Below, piece after piece: positions 50,201 to 63,516 of a stretch of DNA of 64,000 nucleotides (its first letter is position 1; each line of letters opens with the position of its first letter). This stretch comes from Allacma fusca. Taxonomy: Eukaryota > Arthropoda > Collembola > Symphypleona > Sminthuridae. The notes below the pieces were generated by a model, which searched no databases, was not told the DNA's origin, and saw only the letters and a list, made by a program, of their open reading frames with translations. The position numbers and the translations under genes were made by a program. The stretch lies in assembly GCA_947179485.1 (NCBI GenBank), contig OX359245.1:26213067-26277066 (forward strand). The letters are read 5' to 3'.

Positions 50201-53200
50201 AAAGGAAATTAGCAATCCAGTAAGTAATAGGTTTAACCCCGGACACCAAGTGCAAATGTTTCCCACCGCTAGCTCGCTCTTCAATCAGGTAAACAGTGAA
50301 TGAGGCTGGAATGAAACTCAGAGCGAAAATGATGCAAATAGCGTGTATAACACCTAATGCAGACACTTTCCTACAATCGGAATAATGAATAATTTCAATT
50401 ATTAAAACTGCAGTAGAAATAATAATTTGATAGGATACTTACAGATAAAAAATTATAATATTAATATTAACAGTGAAAATGAATAATTATTAGCTGCATA
50501 AAAAACGTACAATGACTCCTTGGAATTCTGAGATTCCGTTAAATTCAGCGGGTGCTGAATTAAAGTGATTCCATATTCATCTTTAGAGACATTCACTGGA
50601 AGGAAACTCCTTAGCATCACATTATGAAGTGAATTTAAATACGCTATTGACGATACCCAACCTTTATTGTCGAACCAGATCTAAATAGAATTAATAAAAA
50701 CACAATAAAACAAATATTTGTTTTGTTTTCAGTATGAAGCACACTCATTGAATCACTGCAAATAATAATAGATTGACATACTCTTATGGGCAGAAATTAA
50801 ATAATTCAAATTATTAATTGTAAAAAAAAATTAATTGAAAAATTTCGTTTAAATATTTACTTTAATAGAATTCCGCTTTTCGCTAGATCGCACCACCTTT
50901 GTCGGATCATGACTCAAGGACGTGAGGCCGTCAAGAAGTTCCACAAAGTATGTCAAGTTAACTGGGTATGGTTTCTTCAACTGAAATTCGTAGCCACCAT
51001 AACGATGTCCGTAGTATTTCATGTACGTTTTTTCTAGCCACTCTGGTATGCGGAAATGGGTTGTATCCACAATTAAATCTCTGGTCGGTGTCTGCATTTT
51101 AATTTAACCCATTTATTATTTCAAACTGCAATCTTTCAGCATGGTAAACTCAAAACATAAATTTCTTTACTCAAACAGAATTTGATATAAACTCAAGCTC
51201 CATGAGCTTCGGGCTAGTCAAGCAATAATTTATTGAACTATGAGCAGGTTTTAAATATTTTCTGATCAAAAGCATCACCTTAAAACGAGGAGGACGCTTC
51301 GGTTCTACATTTCTAGGGCACTGCTCAGATCCAGTGGCACAGCTGCATGGCAGCATTGTGGCATCAGCTTTTGTGAACTTTGCTCTCTCTATGTGGAATT
51401 TCGCCACAGAAGCGTTGGACCATTCTTTAGGGTGACAAATGCCATCTTTTAGCCTAAAACACATCAATATAAAAAATCACGAATACCACTGCCTTATTGA
51501 TTAGAGTTAATGAATAGGAATAGAGTGAAGCATTATAATATATTTACTTAGGCTTCAGACACGCCGTTCCCACCCCAACAGGACCTACGATCTCATCAAC
51601 AAGGTATGGAAAGTAGCCTCTTCCTGATGGTATTTCTAGAAAGGTACCGTTACTCTCGTTACTAGTCCTAAACTGCTCTGAAATTGTAGTTCCAGACTTG
51701 TCCGAGAAAAATATATTGCTTGGAGTGCTGTAAATGAATGGAGAGATCTCTAAGGGCGGTTCATTCGTTGGTTTTGGTAGAATCAACGTAAAAGCAAGAG
51801 TCATTGCTATGAAGACTGCTGGTAGAATTATCTGTATCAGAATTATCATTAAATTATTAACTAACTAATAGATATTAATTTGTTTTCAATATAATAACTA
51901 CAAATTTATGCCTAAAAAGGAATAATAATAGTGCACAACAGGCCTTACAGGTCTTCGTGACACATCTGGATATACTACTTACTACTGTGTGATCCAGTGG
52001 ACCCCACAAAATACATGCCTAAAGTAATAATAATAATGTATAGCTTGCACAAAATATTTGTTTTACAAAACCTACTTCAAAAAACATTGCCTTCAAATTC
52101 CTCTTAGAATTCCTCGCCCTCTTCATAAAAATAACCCAGATTTGAGTATAGCAGGACGACCAACAGCACTTCTTATTGCGTTTCCTTGGCAAAATTTCCA
52201 CCTTCTCAGCATTACTTAATAGAGTATTAGTCTCTGGGGTAGAATTAGCTAGTGACTCTGGACTGGTCGAGGGTGTCAAGTCAACAACTGCTTCTCCAGC
52301 ATTACCATTAGCAGAATCAGGAGTCGTATGTTGTGCGGCCAGACCGTTCGGCATCCCATTCATCCCATCTTTCGGAACCCCAATCTTATTGGTGTCCTGC
52401 TTAGCTACACAGCAATAGCAGCAGCCAAAAAGGGCCTTGAGTTTTCTTCGTCTCCCAATATCTTTATCTGCGATCTCCAAATCTTCAATTGTAATTTTCA
52501 GAAATATATCCTCCAAAGTAGTATCCGAGATACCGTAACTAGACACTCCTAGAATATTCAGGTTTGCATCTAAGTCATCGAAAAGTGTTGAGAAAGACGG
52601 AGAGCTTTCGTAAGGAAGTAAGTAAGCTAATTCCGTCCCAACATTGTCCACTAGCAATGCATCTGGAATGCGGTACCGAATGAAGCTTGTTATGATGGAA
52701 ACTGGCTTGTTGGTTGCTGACATTTCTGAATCTTCTTCTAGAACACCCTGTTCATTGACACAGCCAGCCGATCCTTGCTCCTTTTTCACCAAATGTAGAG
52801 AGTAGCCTTGGCCAAAGTTATTTTTTAAGTACAAGCTACTCCCGCAAGTTTTGAGTTTCCCTTGAGATATTATAGCTATTCGGTCCCCAAGTAGGTCCGC
52901 CTCGTCCATAAAATGCGTTGTTAGAATTATAGTCCGATTCTGCTTGTATTTTAGCAACAATTCCCAAATTGAGCGGCGGGAGAAAGGATCTACACCTGAT
53001 GTTGGCTCGTCGAGGAATACAGTCCTTGAACATAATTTCAGTATTTATAGACATAACATTTAGAAAATAAATAAATACGTTTATTCAGCAGAAGGATTAA
53101 GCGCAGACAAAATTTTGGAGGCATCTTATGATTACTATGCATATACTGAACTTTGATAAACACGTATTCTGATTGCCAATGTATAAACTAAGGGCTTATA

Positions 53201-56200
53201 TTGGCAATGCTCATCTGAAGTACATTGTGAAAACTACTTTACTTACTTCGAGCCTCCAACAAATGCAATGGCTACACACAATTTCCGTTTCATGCCACCA
53301 GACAAATTTTGAGGGAACTCATTTCGCTTTTGTGGGATTCCTAAATCCATCAATATCTCTTCAATGTCATCTTTGGTAGCTTGCTTTTGCTTTCCTTTCA
53401 GACCGGAGAAAAAGATAATGTGATCGGACACTGTTAGCCTAAAAAACAGCACAAAATACAAAAATTAATTACTTCATTAATATAAAAAAATTTTGTAAAC
53501 AACAATTAGACATTAAGTAATTACATGGGTTAGTAAATAGATACCTGTCAAATAGAACATTAAACTGCGGGCATATTCCCAAATCATGCCTGATGGAGCT
53601 CATGTGAGTTCTTATATTGTGGCCGTAAATGTACGCAGTTCCTTCTGTGGGGGGAAACAAACCCGTTAGAATGGATCTGAAAAAGTAAACGGTTCATACT
53701 TAGATCTGATTACACTCAAGAATACAAAAAAACTATGATTATACTAGATTGTAATCAATATGAGAATGTTGTACATTGTAGTTGTCTTCCCAGCTCCATT
53801 ATGTCCCAGGAAGGAAGTTATCTGATTTTCATAGAAATTTAGGTTCAAGTTTCTCACAGCAACTTTTCCGTTTGAGTAGGTTTTGCATAAACCAACCACT
53901 TGGACACCGCATGTGTAGCCTTCGGGTTCCGGTTCCACTAGGACTTCTAAAAACGAGATAAAATATGTTACAACCTAAATAAGCAACGGTTTAAACGAAA
54001 ATAGTTTGATGATGATACTTCCCTGCTTAAATTTTTTAAGCAGAGTTTTCAAGAAGCCCGTTCATCAGTGTTATCACCGTTCAAACATACCTTCTTCTGT
54101 AAGGGGTGATGCATCACTTCCCTTCTCAATCATCTTTGGCTCTCCTTTTTTCTTAACGTACGTTGAGAGTTGGAAAGGGAAGTACCACGGTTTGGGTATG
54201 CCGGATGCACTGGGTACAATTGCTTCCATATATAAAGTGAGCAGAATATAGAGAAAGCTATCAAACCATAGCATGAGAATGCAGTAGCTCAGATTAAAGT
54301 CATCATCCGGGAGGGTCTGAAGCGATATTCGGCTCCATTGGGCTCCAACACCGTCCTCTTCTAACCGAGCAAAGTAGTTACAGCCGAATCCAAAAGCAAT
54401 GTTAGAAATGAGACACTGAAACAAAGTACACAGTAAACACAATATGTTTGCAATAGTTTGTCAAAGATCTGTTCCCACATTTTGTATTCGAAGTCAACAT
54501 TAAGTCCATGATACTTTAGAATTTAAATTTTGTTATACAAATAATAAATTAATGCTCACCCCGCTGAGCATGTGATACCAAGTCAAGCGTTCTTCCCAAA
54601 TCAGGATGAAATTGTACGGGAGATACATGACAAAGAAGATAATTCCTCCTGAAATAAAAGAAGTGATAATAAATCTAAATCAGCAACTATACCCTTACTA
54701 TAACATGCTTAGGAAAGGGGTAGAAAAATCAAGAGTCAGAATTCTAACCGGCAGCAGCGGCTGAATTAGCCCGACTGAAGAAAGTGGAGATGAAGAAACT
54801 GAAGCAGATGACAGAGACAGTGTAGCTCAGCATAAACACCCAGATTAAGGTAAAATCAGCTAACTCAATTACTTTCCCCCACTAAAAAAAGTAGTGATTG
54901 TATGATTGAAGTAATAAGAATAAGTAAATTAATAACAAGTAATTAATTAAAATTCGATTGCTGAAAAGTGTTTACTTTAAGAATAGCCGATAGAACGGTA
55001 GCCGAAATAGACATAACTGCAAAGCTGTCCACAAACCACCCGATCCAAATTACCGCATTGCCTAGTCCCATGATTTTCATGATTTCTCTTAAGTGTTTCT
55101 CCCTTTCCAGAACAATAGATTTGATGATCATACTTGCAGCGTAAACCCACGAGAGCATCATGAAAAGCGGGAAAGTTCTGGAAATGGCACGGACGAATCT
55201 GCACAAACAAATTTTTTAAGGAAAATTACTATTTTAAAAATATTAATGGATTGTCTTAAAGTCAAAGAGGTAAAAATTATAACTAATAAACTATTATTAC
55301 TAACTGATCATAAATGTAGCATGGGTAAGGGAACTGCTGCAAATACACCATAAAATTATCCAAGGATCTACCAGTCTGTCTTTCAATAATAGACTGCTCC
55401 ACAAACTCCTGAATGAACACAAAACCATGAGTAATGTACTTCAGGTCAAATACAGGTCGGCGACGAGGATGCTTAGTGGTAAGCCTGTCATGAGCGGATC
55501 TGGTGGAATCGACTTTGTCACTGTCCATCCTTAAAATAATAGACCATTGCATTGAATAGAAATTCCGACATAATTTAAAGAATTTAAATTAATTGCAAAA
55601 AACAAAATTACCTAATTTTATACTTGACATGCTTCGGTTCATCCATTGTATCGTTCGTGCTATTTTCAAAGATCACCACACCCCATAAAGTGTTTTGATT
55701 GAGCAACTGCAAAGCTGCTGCTACTGCTGCCTCCTCGGTCTCAAAGCCTTTGGATTTGTTGAATCTAATGCACTGACAAAATTAATGAAATACATTACTA
55801 CTATTTTATATACATCACAAAAATACTGCGCCAACAACTTAATTTAAAATGCAGGTTTAATTGCACGTTAAATTGTCTGAGTCGAATTCTCGTAATAATA
55901 CAACTGCTTTGATTAAAAACAATTGTTGCATAAAACACTTACATGAACCAATTCGGACAAAACTTCTGCAACTAAGTCCATCTTCTCGAACATACTTTCA
56001 ATGTCGTTGTCAGCTACAAATTGAGTCGTACTTTCAAGCATATCCCTCTCCTCTGTATTTAACTTGACTCCCAACATGTTTAGAACAGTGTCAATGGTTT
56101 TGGTATCACTTATTACATCCTTAAGCAAGAATTAAAAGTTATCAAAATCACACCACATTAATAATATAATAAATTTAAGGATAAAAATCACTAAAAAAGT

Positions 56201-59145
56201 ATTTTAAATACCTTCATTAACTTTACTTGATCGGCGTGGTTTCGAATCCAATAGCGAATCCTGTGAATAACATTAATTAGTGAATTTAAAATTTCTTCCG
56301 CTCCGTGTATTTTTCCAAATTTGTCATCCACCCTTTGCATGATGTCTCTGGTGAACTCATTCTCCGGAGCGTAGAATATGAAGCCGCTAAAGGATTACAG
56401 CAAATTGATTACTTTTATTATTTACAGAACAAAAATAACAATCAAGTTCAAAATAAAAATTCTATCGATAAAATAAATTCGAACCGTAAATACGGCTTCA
56501 GCTGTTTCCACACAAAGGAAGTTAAATGATTCATTTCAAATCTAAGGAAAATAGTATTGCAGACTGCCGAAAGCTCCGGGTCCGGTTCAAAACGGCTGTC
56601 TTTTTTCCAGTCTTTCAGTCGATCACGGAGTGTGTCGTACCTGGAAGAAGGGCCAACAAACTAGTTAAACATCAATAAAAACTTAACCATACTATAAGAC
56701 TGCAATTTCGTAAAACGCGACGTCAAAGGAATATCAACTAACAATAAATGATGGGCCATTACAAATAATGAATAAAATAATGAAATTAAAAATACCTATT
56801 TGCAGAATCTACTTCCATCCCGAATATAGTGTTGTTCCCTTTGCCCGCCTTTGTGCCACACATAAACTCGTAAAATCTGACTGTATCTTCGGGCATAATT
56901 GGACCAGTTGTATTTAAAAATGAAGTGACATTAGGTGTATCACTGGAGACTAGTCTGTAAAAGATATGACGATAATTTAAAATATAATAATTTGAAACAA
57001 ATTACATGAAAAATGTCTTGTAACTTGGAACTAACCTTCCTAATTGGTAAATAGATTCCAGGACATCTTGGTCGTAAGGGCCCAAGAGCAATGTGTTGTG
57101 CGATAACTCTTGTTTGAGGAGTTCATCTGCTTTAAGGCCTAACTGAATCTGTTTGAACGATTCCAAGAAAGGTCAATAAAGGCATTCGTTAACAACGCGG
57201 AGGGAAGATAAATCCAACAAACTGTAAATCATACCTTTGCTGCTAATCCGTCGCGATCAATGTAACTCGTAAAAACATATAGGAGTAGAAATCCCTTCTG
57301 CGGACCTAGCGAGCATAATTTTTGCAGAATTTCAAAAGAAGGTGGTTTCAGAACTTCAGTTGTCTTGCCTGCTGAAGCGCATCCACCGGTGCGAAATTCC
57401 TCCATGATTTCATTTAAAGTGTCCTATAATTCAAATTACTAGATAATAATAAATACCACTTTATAAGAAAAAACCAAAATTCTACTCAAAACTGCAGTGC
57501 AATTCTAGACCTGAAGTCTCAAGTTAGAATCAAACTCTTTGCTCGAAATTCTTAGGTGTAGGTTTATGTCAATGATGGGTGAACTTGTATCTACGTCAAG
57601 TTAGGGTAAGACTGATACTATTTTTCCGCATGTCATATTCTTGTCAAGTCCGAGGAAGTGCAGGAAAGTAACCTGGGATACCAGTTTTAAGTAATGGCGT
57701 ATACAATTGTACCTGATGATATATTTCTATAATTTTGGCCCAAATAAGATTGCAGTTTAATTATTCGCTTGAAAAGGCGATTTTTACCAATTGTAGTTAT
57801 GTTCATACGCTCTAGTCAGACAAACCAATAATAATGATTGATTTGTCTGGAAAAATATGTACACTATTTTATAATATTTATTAATATAATATAATATTTA
57901 ACTTTAATTACGTGACTACTTAATATTGAAAATGAAATATTCTAACCGAATCTAGCGCATCTAAATTAATTTCCGTGTTCAACGCTTCGTTGAGTTCTTC
58001 TGATGTAAGGCCAGTGTATAATGGAGCAGCATCCAAAAATTTTGTCTTGCTTTCTGGTGTCATCAGTGCTTCGGCTTTTATGTGGCCTACATAGGAATCA
58101 ATATTTTATAGATTATTTATTCACAATAGCTCACCTTGCCCAATATAACAAGGCAAACAAATACCCATTGTGTGTACTTCAGACTTGCTCCTCAGCCCAC
58201 TAGCCAAAGTACTGACAGTGCTTAAGCTATTCCATAGCTGCTGCATGGTAGGAAGTGTTTGGTTGTTGTTCATCAGTCGTTCCAAAATAGGGGTTGCATT
58301 TGTGATGAGTTTGTTTATGCTAAAAAAATATAATTTATATTCTAAAATAATTATTATTGATTGATGCTTCAATAATTCGGGAATCAAATAAGATATGATA
58401 TGGGGTCCACTGCCCGCACTAATATAAAGTTGCCATTTGCCATAATATCCTATTACCCCGCATTACTCCAAGTCTGCTCCCCTCGATCCTCTACATAGTC
58501 ATGATGACAAGTGTTGTTCAAGCTACAGAGGAAGTTCTGGAAAAACTCAAAGCCTCCGACGGAAGGCAAGGTTTTCTCAGTCAAATGACCTATGGTTAAA
58601 TAAATATTGATTGGTCACAAAATTCAATACACGTCACATACTATTTCTGAATGTAATTACTACAAAACAAAAATGACCCAACAATTTTAAGTGATATTTT
58701 AGTAAATTTTACTTACAGTTCCCACGGTTTTCCTTTAGACCCCGAGTTCGTACCCATACCAAGATCAGAAATAGCACCAAGGGCCAGAAGAACTCAATGA
58801 ACATACGGATCTGTGTAAACAAAAAGTACACACAAACTTACAATTAGGATGCGGCATTATTTTACAGAATTTTGATTTACACGAGAAAGTATTCCCCAAG
58901 ATTAGGGAGGAATTATAAATTAAGTGTTCAAAAATAATTAATTATTTAAAATTATTTCCCACAGTTCTTTCCAACCTCCAACACACATGAATGAATTAAC
59001 AACAATGACATCAACCCAATTTTCCTGCCTGTATTGACATTTGGCCTTGACAATGACAAATATGAATTCTAAATACCTTATGACGCTTCCGGAGCAGATA
59101 ATTCTTCCAAAGAATGATCTTCAATTGATGGAAGAATTCCCCCAT
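47263..59145 (-). CDS. ABCA: ABC subfamily A full transporter (ABCA1/4-like), 2,274 aa (38 exons)
   Basis: Exons, transcript order: 59077-59145, 58717-58810, 58457-58589, 58135-58319, 57947-58086, 57235-57423, 57036-57148, 56796-56954, 56485-56640, 56212-56386, 55943-56119, 55612-55772, 55305-55529, 54976-55198, 54749-54881, 54560-54648, 54091-54415, 53775-53946, 53545-53676, 53247-53438, 52076-53024, 51548-51831, 51279-51453, 50861-51091, 50511-50680, 50193-50370, 49974-50089, 49745-49895, 49519-49642, 49266-49420, 49060-49176, 48694-48807, 48411-48608, 48199-48333, 47918-48064, 47764-47813, 47418-47658, 47263-47310. Order: TM1, large ectodomain, TM2-6, NBD1 ([31 protein letters not shown]), linker, TM7, ectodomain 2, TM8-12, NBD2 ([36 protein letters not shown]), regulatory tail ending TTLDDIFVRFA. 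Both ATP sites look intact. Full ABCA proteins move lipids across membranes; which lipid is unknown. The least certain junctions are the acceptor at 49642 and the donor after 48694. Confidence 0.92.
58087..58134 (-). other. 48-nt intron in the ABCA gene
   Basis: Between exons 4 and 5: GTGAGC donor, CTATGTAG acceptor, 48 nt in all. Removing it joins G to GC in a glycine codon and keeps the frame. It is the shortest intron in the window. Confidence 0.8.
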
Positions 59146-62100
59146 GTTAAAATCCTTTTTAAAGCCGAAACTGTCACTTGTCCTATAGGAAAGAGCGAAC
59201 GCCTTCTATAGGAGACCGGTTGGGCCCGGTCGACTTATTATTTCTGTCCACACGTTATGCTTCCATGATTCAAAACCAGTCCAACCCTGAAGTAAAACAG
59301 TGATAATAAATCATAACAATAATAAACATACCGACTTGAATTTACAATAAAAATGACACTTTGAAGCTTTACTGAGAAAACAATTTACATGAGGTTGATC
59401 TGTCCCGACAAAAATTCTGCTACTCCCATATTATTACTCGTATTCGCACAAAAGCTAAACCAGATCAAGTTGATGATATGAGAGTGTGAAGGTGGGAGAG
59501 CAAAAGGGAAATGACTGGATGCACGCAAATGATGCACGCTCGGCTAAACCTAATGACAATGTTACCTGTCGTCTGGGGACAGGTATAATGTAATAATAAA
59601 ATGCAGTGTCAACAGTGAAGTGAGAAACTACTGATGGGACAGGAGCACAGAAAATATTGTCATTCTTCCGCTCGCCACTGCCTCGGACTAACTCAACGTT
59701 GCAGAATGTATATTTTATATAGATTACAATGCTAAACTATGTATAAGTATGACCTGGAATTTTTAATCGATCCGTTTCCTTTTGTAGGTTATGTGTACCC
59801 CACATGTTAGATATGTACCTACATTTGGAGCTATGAGTAACAAAATCAATACCATTTCAAGGCCACTTCCTCCGATTTTAACCTTCTGTAAGCTGAGAAC
59901 CCCTTTTCCCTATCACATACTACGCGAAGCTCCACACATAACTGCATATGAGCTCAATCTGAAGCAAAATACGTTTTTAGAATCTACGCAACATTTCGCT
60001 TTCTAACAACAATTCCCGCAGACTGCGGTCAGGTCAACAGATACAAATGTATGTATGAAGTCACACTTTTACTTCCAAGACGTTTGGCTTAGCTAATAGT
60101 TACTATAGACAATGCTTGTAGCCCCAGTTTATAAGTATCCTTCCTAACTTTTATCATTTAACCAAACTGAACTTATAAATGTGCATGTCAAATTATCTCT
60201 CTGTATTTGTCTAAATCCTTCCATAATATCAATGCTGAATTGCCTGTTTTTATTTACCAAACTTGAGTTTGAAATGCAATACCTACAATTATTGCACTTG
60301 CAATCTTTAAAGCGACTAACCCTTAGATTCAGTAGTTTAGAAATAATTGAGCTGGAAATTAACCCCCAATTTAACCTTAATTGATATTGTATTCCAACTT
60401 TGCTTGTTCTACTGCTTCTTAAGATACATAAACCTATTCTTATCCTCGTCAAAAATAAAATTAATAAAACCAGCAAAATCAATAGTAGGAATTCAAAACT
60501 CGAAACTTAACTAAAATATCCCCACTCTAGCCTTCAATTAAAATTACTCCCAATTAAAAAAAATCCTACATTTCAATAATTGCTATTCAATCACAATTCA
60601 CAATAGCTTTCTTGTATACTCTGCAACTTATCCCAAACAAATTGTTTAATAAAAATTCTTGGCTATTAAATCGTAAGTGTCCATAATTTACCAACCACTC
60701 GTCGATTTTAATAATAGCTTACACGCAGTGACCCAATTTGACGAGTACTACACCAATGATGAGCTAAGAATTCTTTATCAGATGCTTCTGGTTTTGGAGA
60801 TATAAGAGGTCAAACGCCCGGGTCAGCAGTATTATTACTCCATTCGAAGTAGACTTGCGTTCATGTACATAATTTATGGGTACACTTTATAAGTCCAATG
60901 TAATACAGAAATAATTACTCCAAACGACAAAATCAAAGAAAAATGATTTTATACAAAAATTCGGGACAGGGAGAGATACCATGATGGTTTGACAAGGTAA
61001 GTTCATGGTCGACTACGAGCCAGCCCAAAAATCCGGGTTTCGCAAATCTCTCAGGAACCGTACGGTCAATTTTGGAATCATCTCCAATTGAAACTAAAAG
61101 TGGAGGTCCTTGTTCTATAGAAGATAATTTGACCTCCTCCCATTCAGAATTTTGATAACGAGTACCCTATTAGTTTATATATTTATGTATGTTTACATTA
61201 GCTTCATAATTAAAATTTAAAGTACTGGTTACTATTGGTTATTACCATTTTTACTTAATTTTTAAAACTACAATTTTCTTATTTTTGGTTGCTACAAAAT
61301 TGCTACTCTAACATTAGATACTCGTAGCACGCCCCTTGACCTCTTACTTCTCCAAAATTCCCAACAAACCCCTTCAAATCTTAAATCTCCTCCCAAATTG
61401 TGCCCCTGTTCCAATTTTCAAAATCTATAGACAGCTGTTCAAGTAAATACACTTTTGTCCCAAATACTTTTAAAAATCATCCGGACTTGACCCCGACGAC
61501 CCGAAACGCCTCAAATAACAACACGTGGACTTGAATTTGGAAATTGAGTGCAGCTCTGCCCAAGCAACAATCTTCCGAGAAATATTCCTTACAACAATAA
61601 AAACACTATGTACAAAAAATGAATGACGGCATGACAAAAATAGACAATAATAAATTGCACCAATAAAAAACAATGACACTGTATAAACCTCTGCTATCAA
61701 TTATTCATACTTTACAAACCAACTGGAAGTACTCTTACGTCAAATATGCAAAAATTATTTAATACATAAAAAATACTTTTTTTTTCATTTAACTTCCTAG
61801 TGCACTCATTATATGTGTTAGTTCAGACTAAATAAAAGTAATTGTTTTTATTGTAAACAATACTTATAAGTACTTACATAAATTTTGTATGTACAAAGTT
61901 TGAAGATAAAATGTGTTGAACAAGAACCACGCCTGGAATTCTTAATACTATTTTCAATGCTACAGTTGTTTAAGTGAGGAATCGATTTCTAAGAGATCAC
62001 TTACCTCAAGTCCAAACCTCTGGTATTGTTTTTATTGAATTTCGCTTCAGTTGCATATTTTATGTAATTTTGACAATAATCTCAATCATGGTATAAATAA

Positions 62101-63316
62101 GTATTTTGAGGGAAATATAATTTAAGAGGAGAAAAAAACTACGCGCTTGAATTGGGATCGCAGACAAAAGCTGACTTTGTTTCTCTTGTTTTTTTATTTT
62201 TGTTTCTGACGACTCTCCCGCGGACTTCATTCAAAAAGATCTTTTCAAAGCCAAGGATATTGGCAAACAATCGTAGTAACAATAAAAATCAAAAATTATT
62301 ACTCCTTTTCAAATTTCAACCGTATACTTTTAATTACAAATTTACAAGACCCCGCTAAATATTTGGGTCCCCTGGGCCTTACAAGGGACATTCCAAAATA
62401 TGAGAGTCGCTCATTTTTGTTTGTATTTAAAAAAATTATTGGCCTATAGGTCAGTAAGTACTTGGGGCCACAGGTATTTAAAACGCGAAGGAAGCTTAAA
62501 ATTCTGTACGAGTTTCAAATTTTTATTTGAAACAAAATAATTGTTTTTCTGCAAAAATGGTTTTAAATTGTTTTAAAGTTAGTAGGAAATTTTGCGGGCT
62601 ATTGCAAATATGGCGATTTGATTTTAATTTCATATTTGTGGGCTGTGGGCATGGCATGTAAAATTAGGGAATTAAATTGGGACAAATTTAGATTCAGGAG
62701 GGAATATTTTTTGTTCCATGAAAAAATTGAGTCTGTTATAAATTATTTTTTTAAATTAGAGAAACCTTTAGAGGGATTCATATGTCGTCTTTACTTCCGA
62801 TTAATTAGAATGAAGTTCCTGCTGCCGGAGCCAGAAATGTGATGCAAAGGCGGAAATGACAGGAAATTAATTTAATGCCTTTTTGGAGCTAGAGGATTTT
62901 ATAGATCTAAAATTTGCTTAATTTTTTCTTAACATATATACAGCATATATGTAATTATGTGGGTATGTTAAATAAATTTTGGGGAAATTTAGAAAGGGAT
63001 TCGCTTGAAAATGGCGAAATAAATTTTGTTATAGCAAAAAAGCAGCCTTAGTTTTATAGTAAATTTTAGGATGATTACTGTATTACTGTAGTTGGCAGCA
63101 ATAATAAATTATTTTATAAAATAGTTAAGAAGCCAAAATGAGATTTTTTATAACAATTTGCACAAGTCACCATTATAATGAGACTAATGACAGGTTAGAT
63201 TTTAATTGTTTATTGTCAATTGTCATTCATAGTTTATATAGAAACGAGGTACCTAATTGTTACTGGTCTTTTAAAGTTCTCACAGTGCCCCTATCAATCC
63301 TTTATTTTCTTTACAG
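59146..63316. other. Intergenic DNA upstream of ABCA
   Basis: About 4.2 kb, including the ABCA 5' flank (and probably untranslated exon) at the left. Short frames such as 59791-60006 or 60144-60482 have no domain or splice support. Nothing else is recognisable. Confidence 0.5.
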
Positions 63317-63441
63317 AAAAATCATACTTGCCCAAAATCTTCGGCTATGAAGCAAACATATCTGACATTAAAGAGGATTTGGGAAGCAATCCGTTGGTAA
63401 AAGTAATTGTGCAATGCGAAAAATTGGCAAGAAAGACACAG
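63317..63441 (+). CDS. Orphan internal exon of an unidentified gene
   Basis: A 125-base block is bounded by a good acceptor (T-rich, then TTTACAG) and a CAG|GTGATA donor. Its open frame gives about 41 residues beginning KSYLPKIFGYEANISD and ending CEKLARKTQ, with balanced charged and hydrophobic residues unlike the surrounding AT-rich translations. It starts two bases into a codon and ends on a codon boundary. A possible last exon follows at 63490-63516 (acceptor CCTTCTAG) adding TSRPQCKS and a stop, with AATAAA near 63643. No upstream exon was found in the window, and I do not recognise the product. It could be a real gene fragment or a decayed copy. Confidence 0.35.
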
Positions 63442-63516
63442 GTGATAAATTGCATGCAATATTGTACTAAATTAAGATTTTACCTTCTAGACCTCAAGAC
63501 CTCAATGCAAATCTTA

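Noticed and set aside
54976-55206. Second minus-strand frame over ABCA exon 14
   Set aside because: Shadow of the real exon in another frame.
60144-60482. 112-codon minus-strand frame upstream of ABCA
   Set aside because: Mostly Leu/Ile/Ser low-complexity translation; no splice or homology support.
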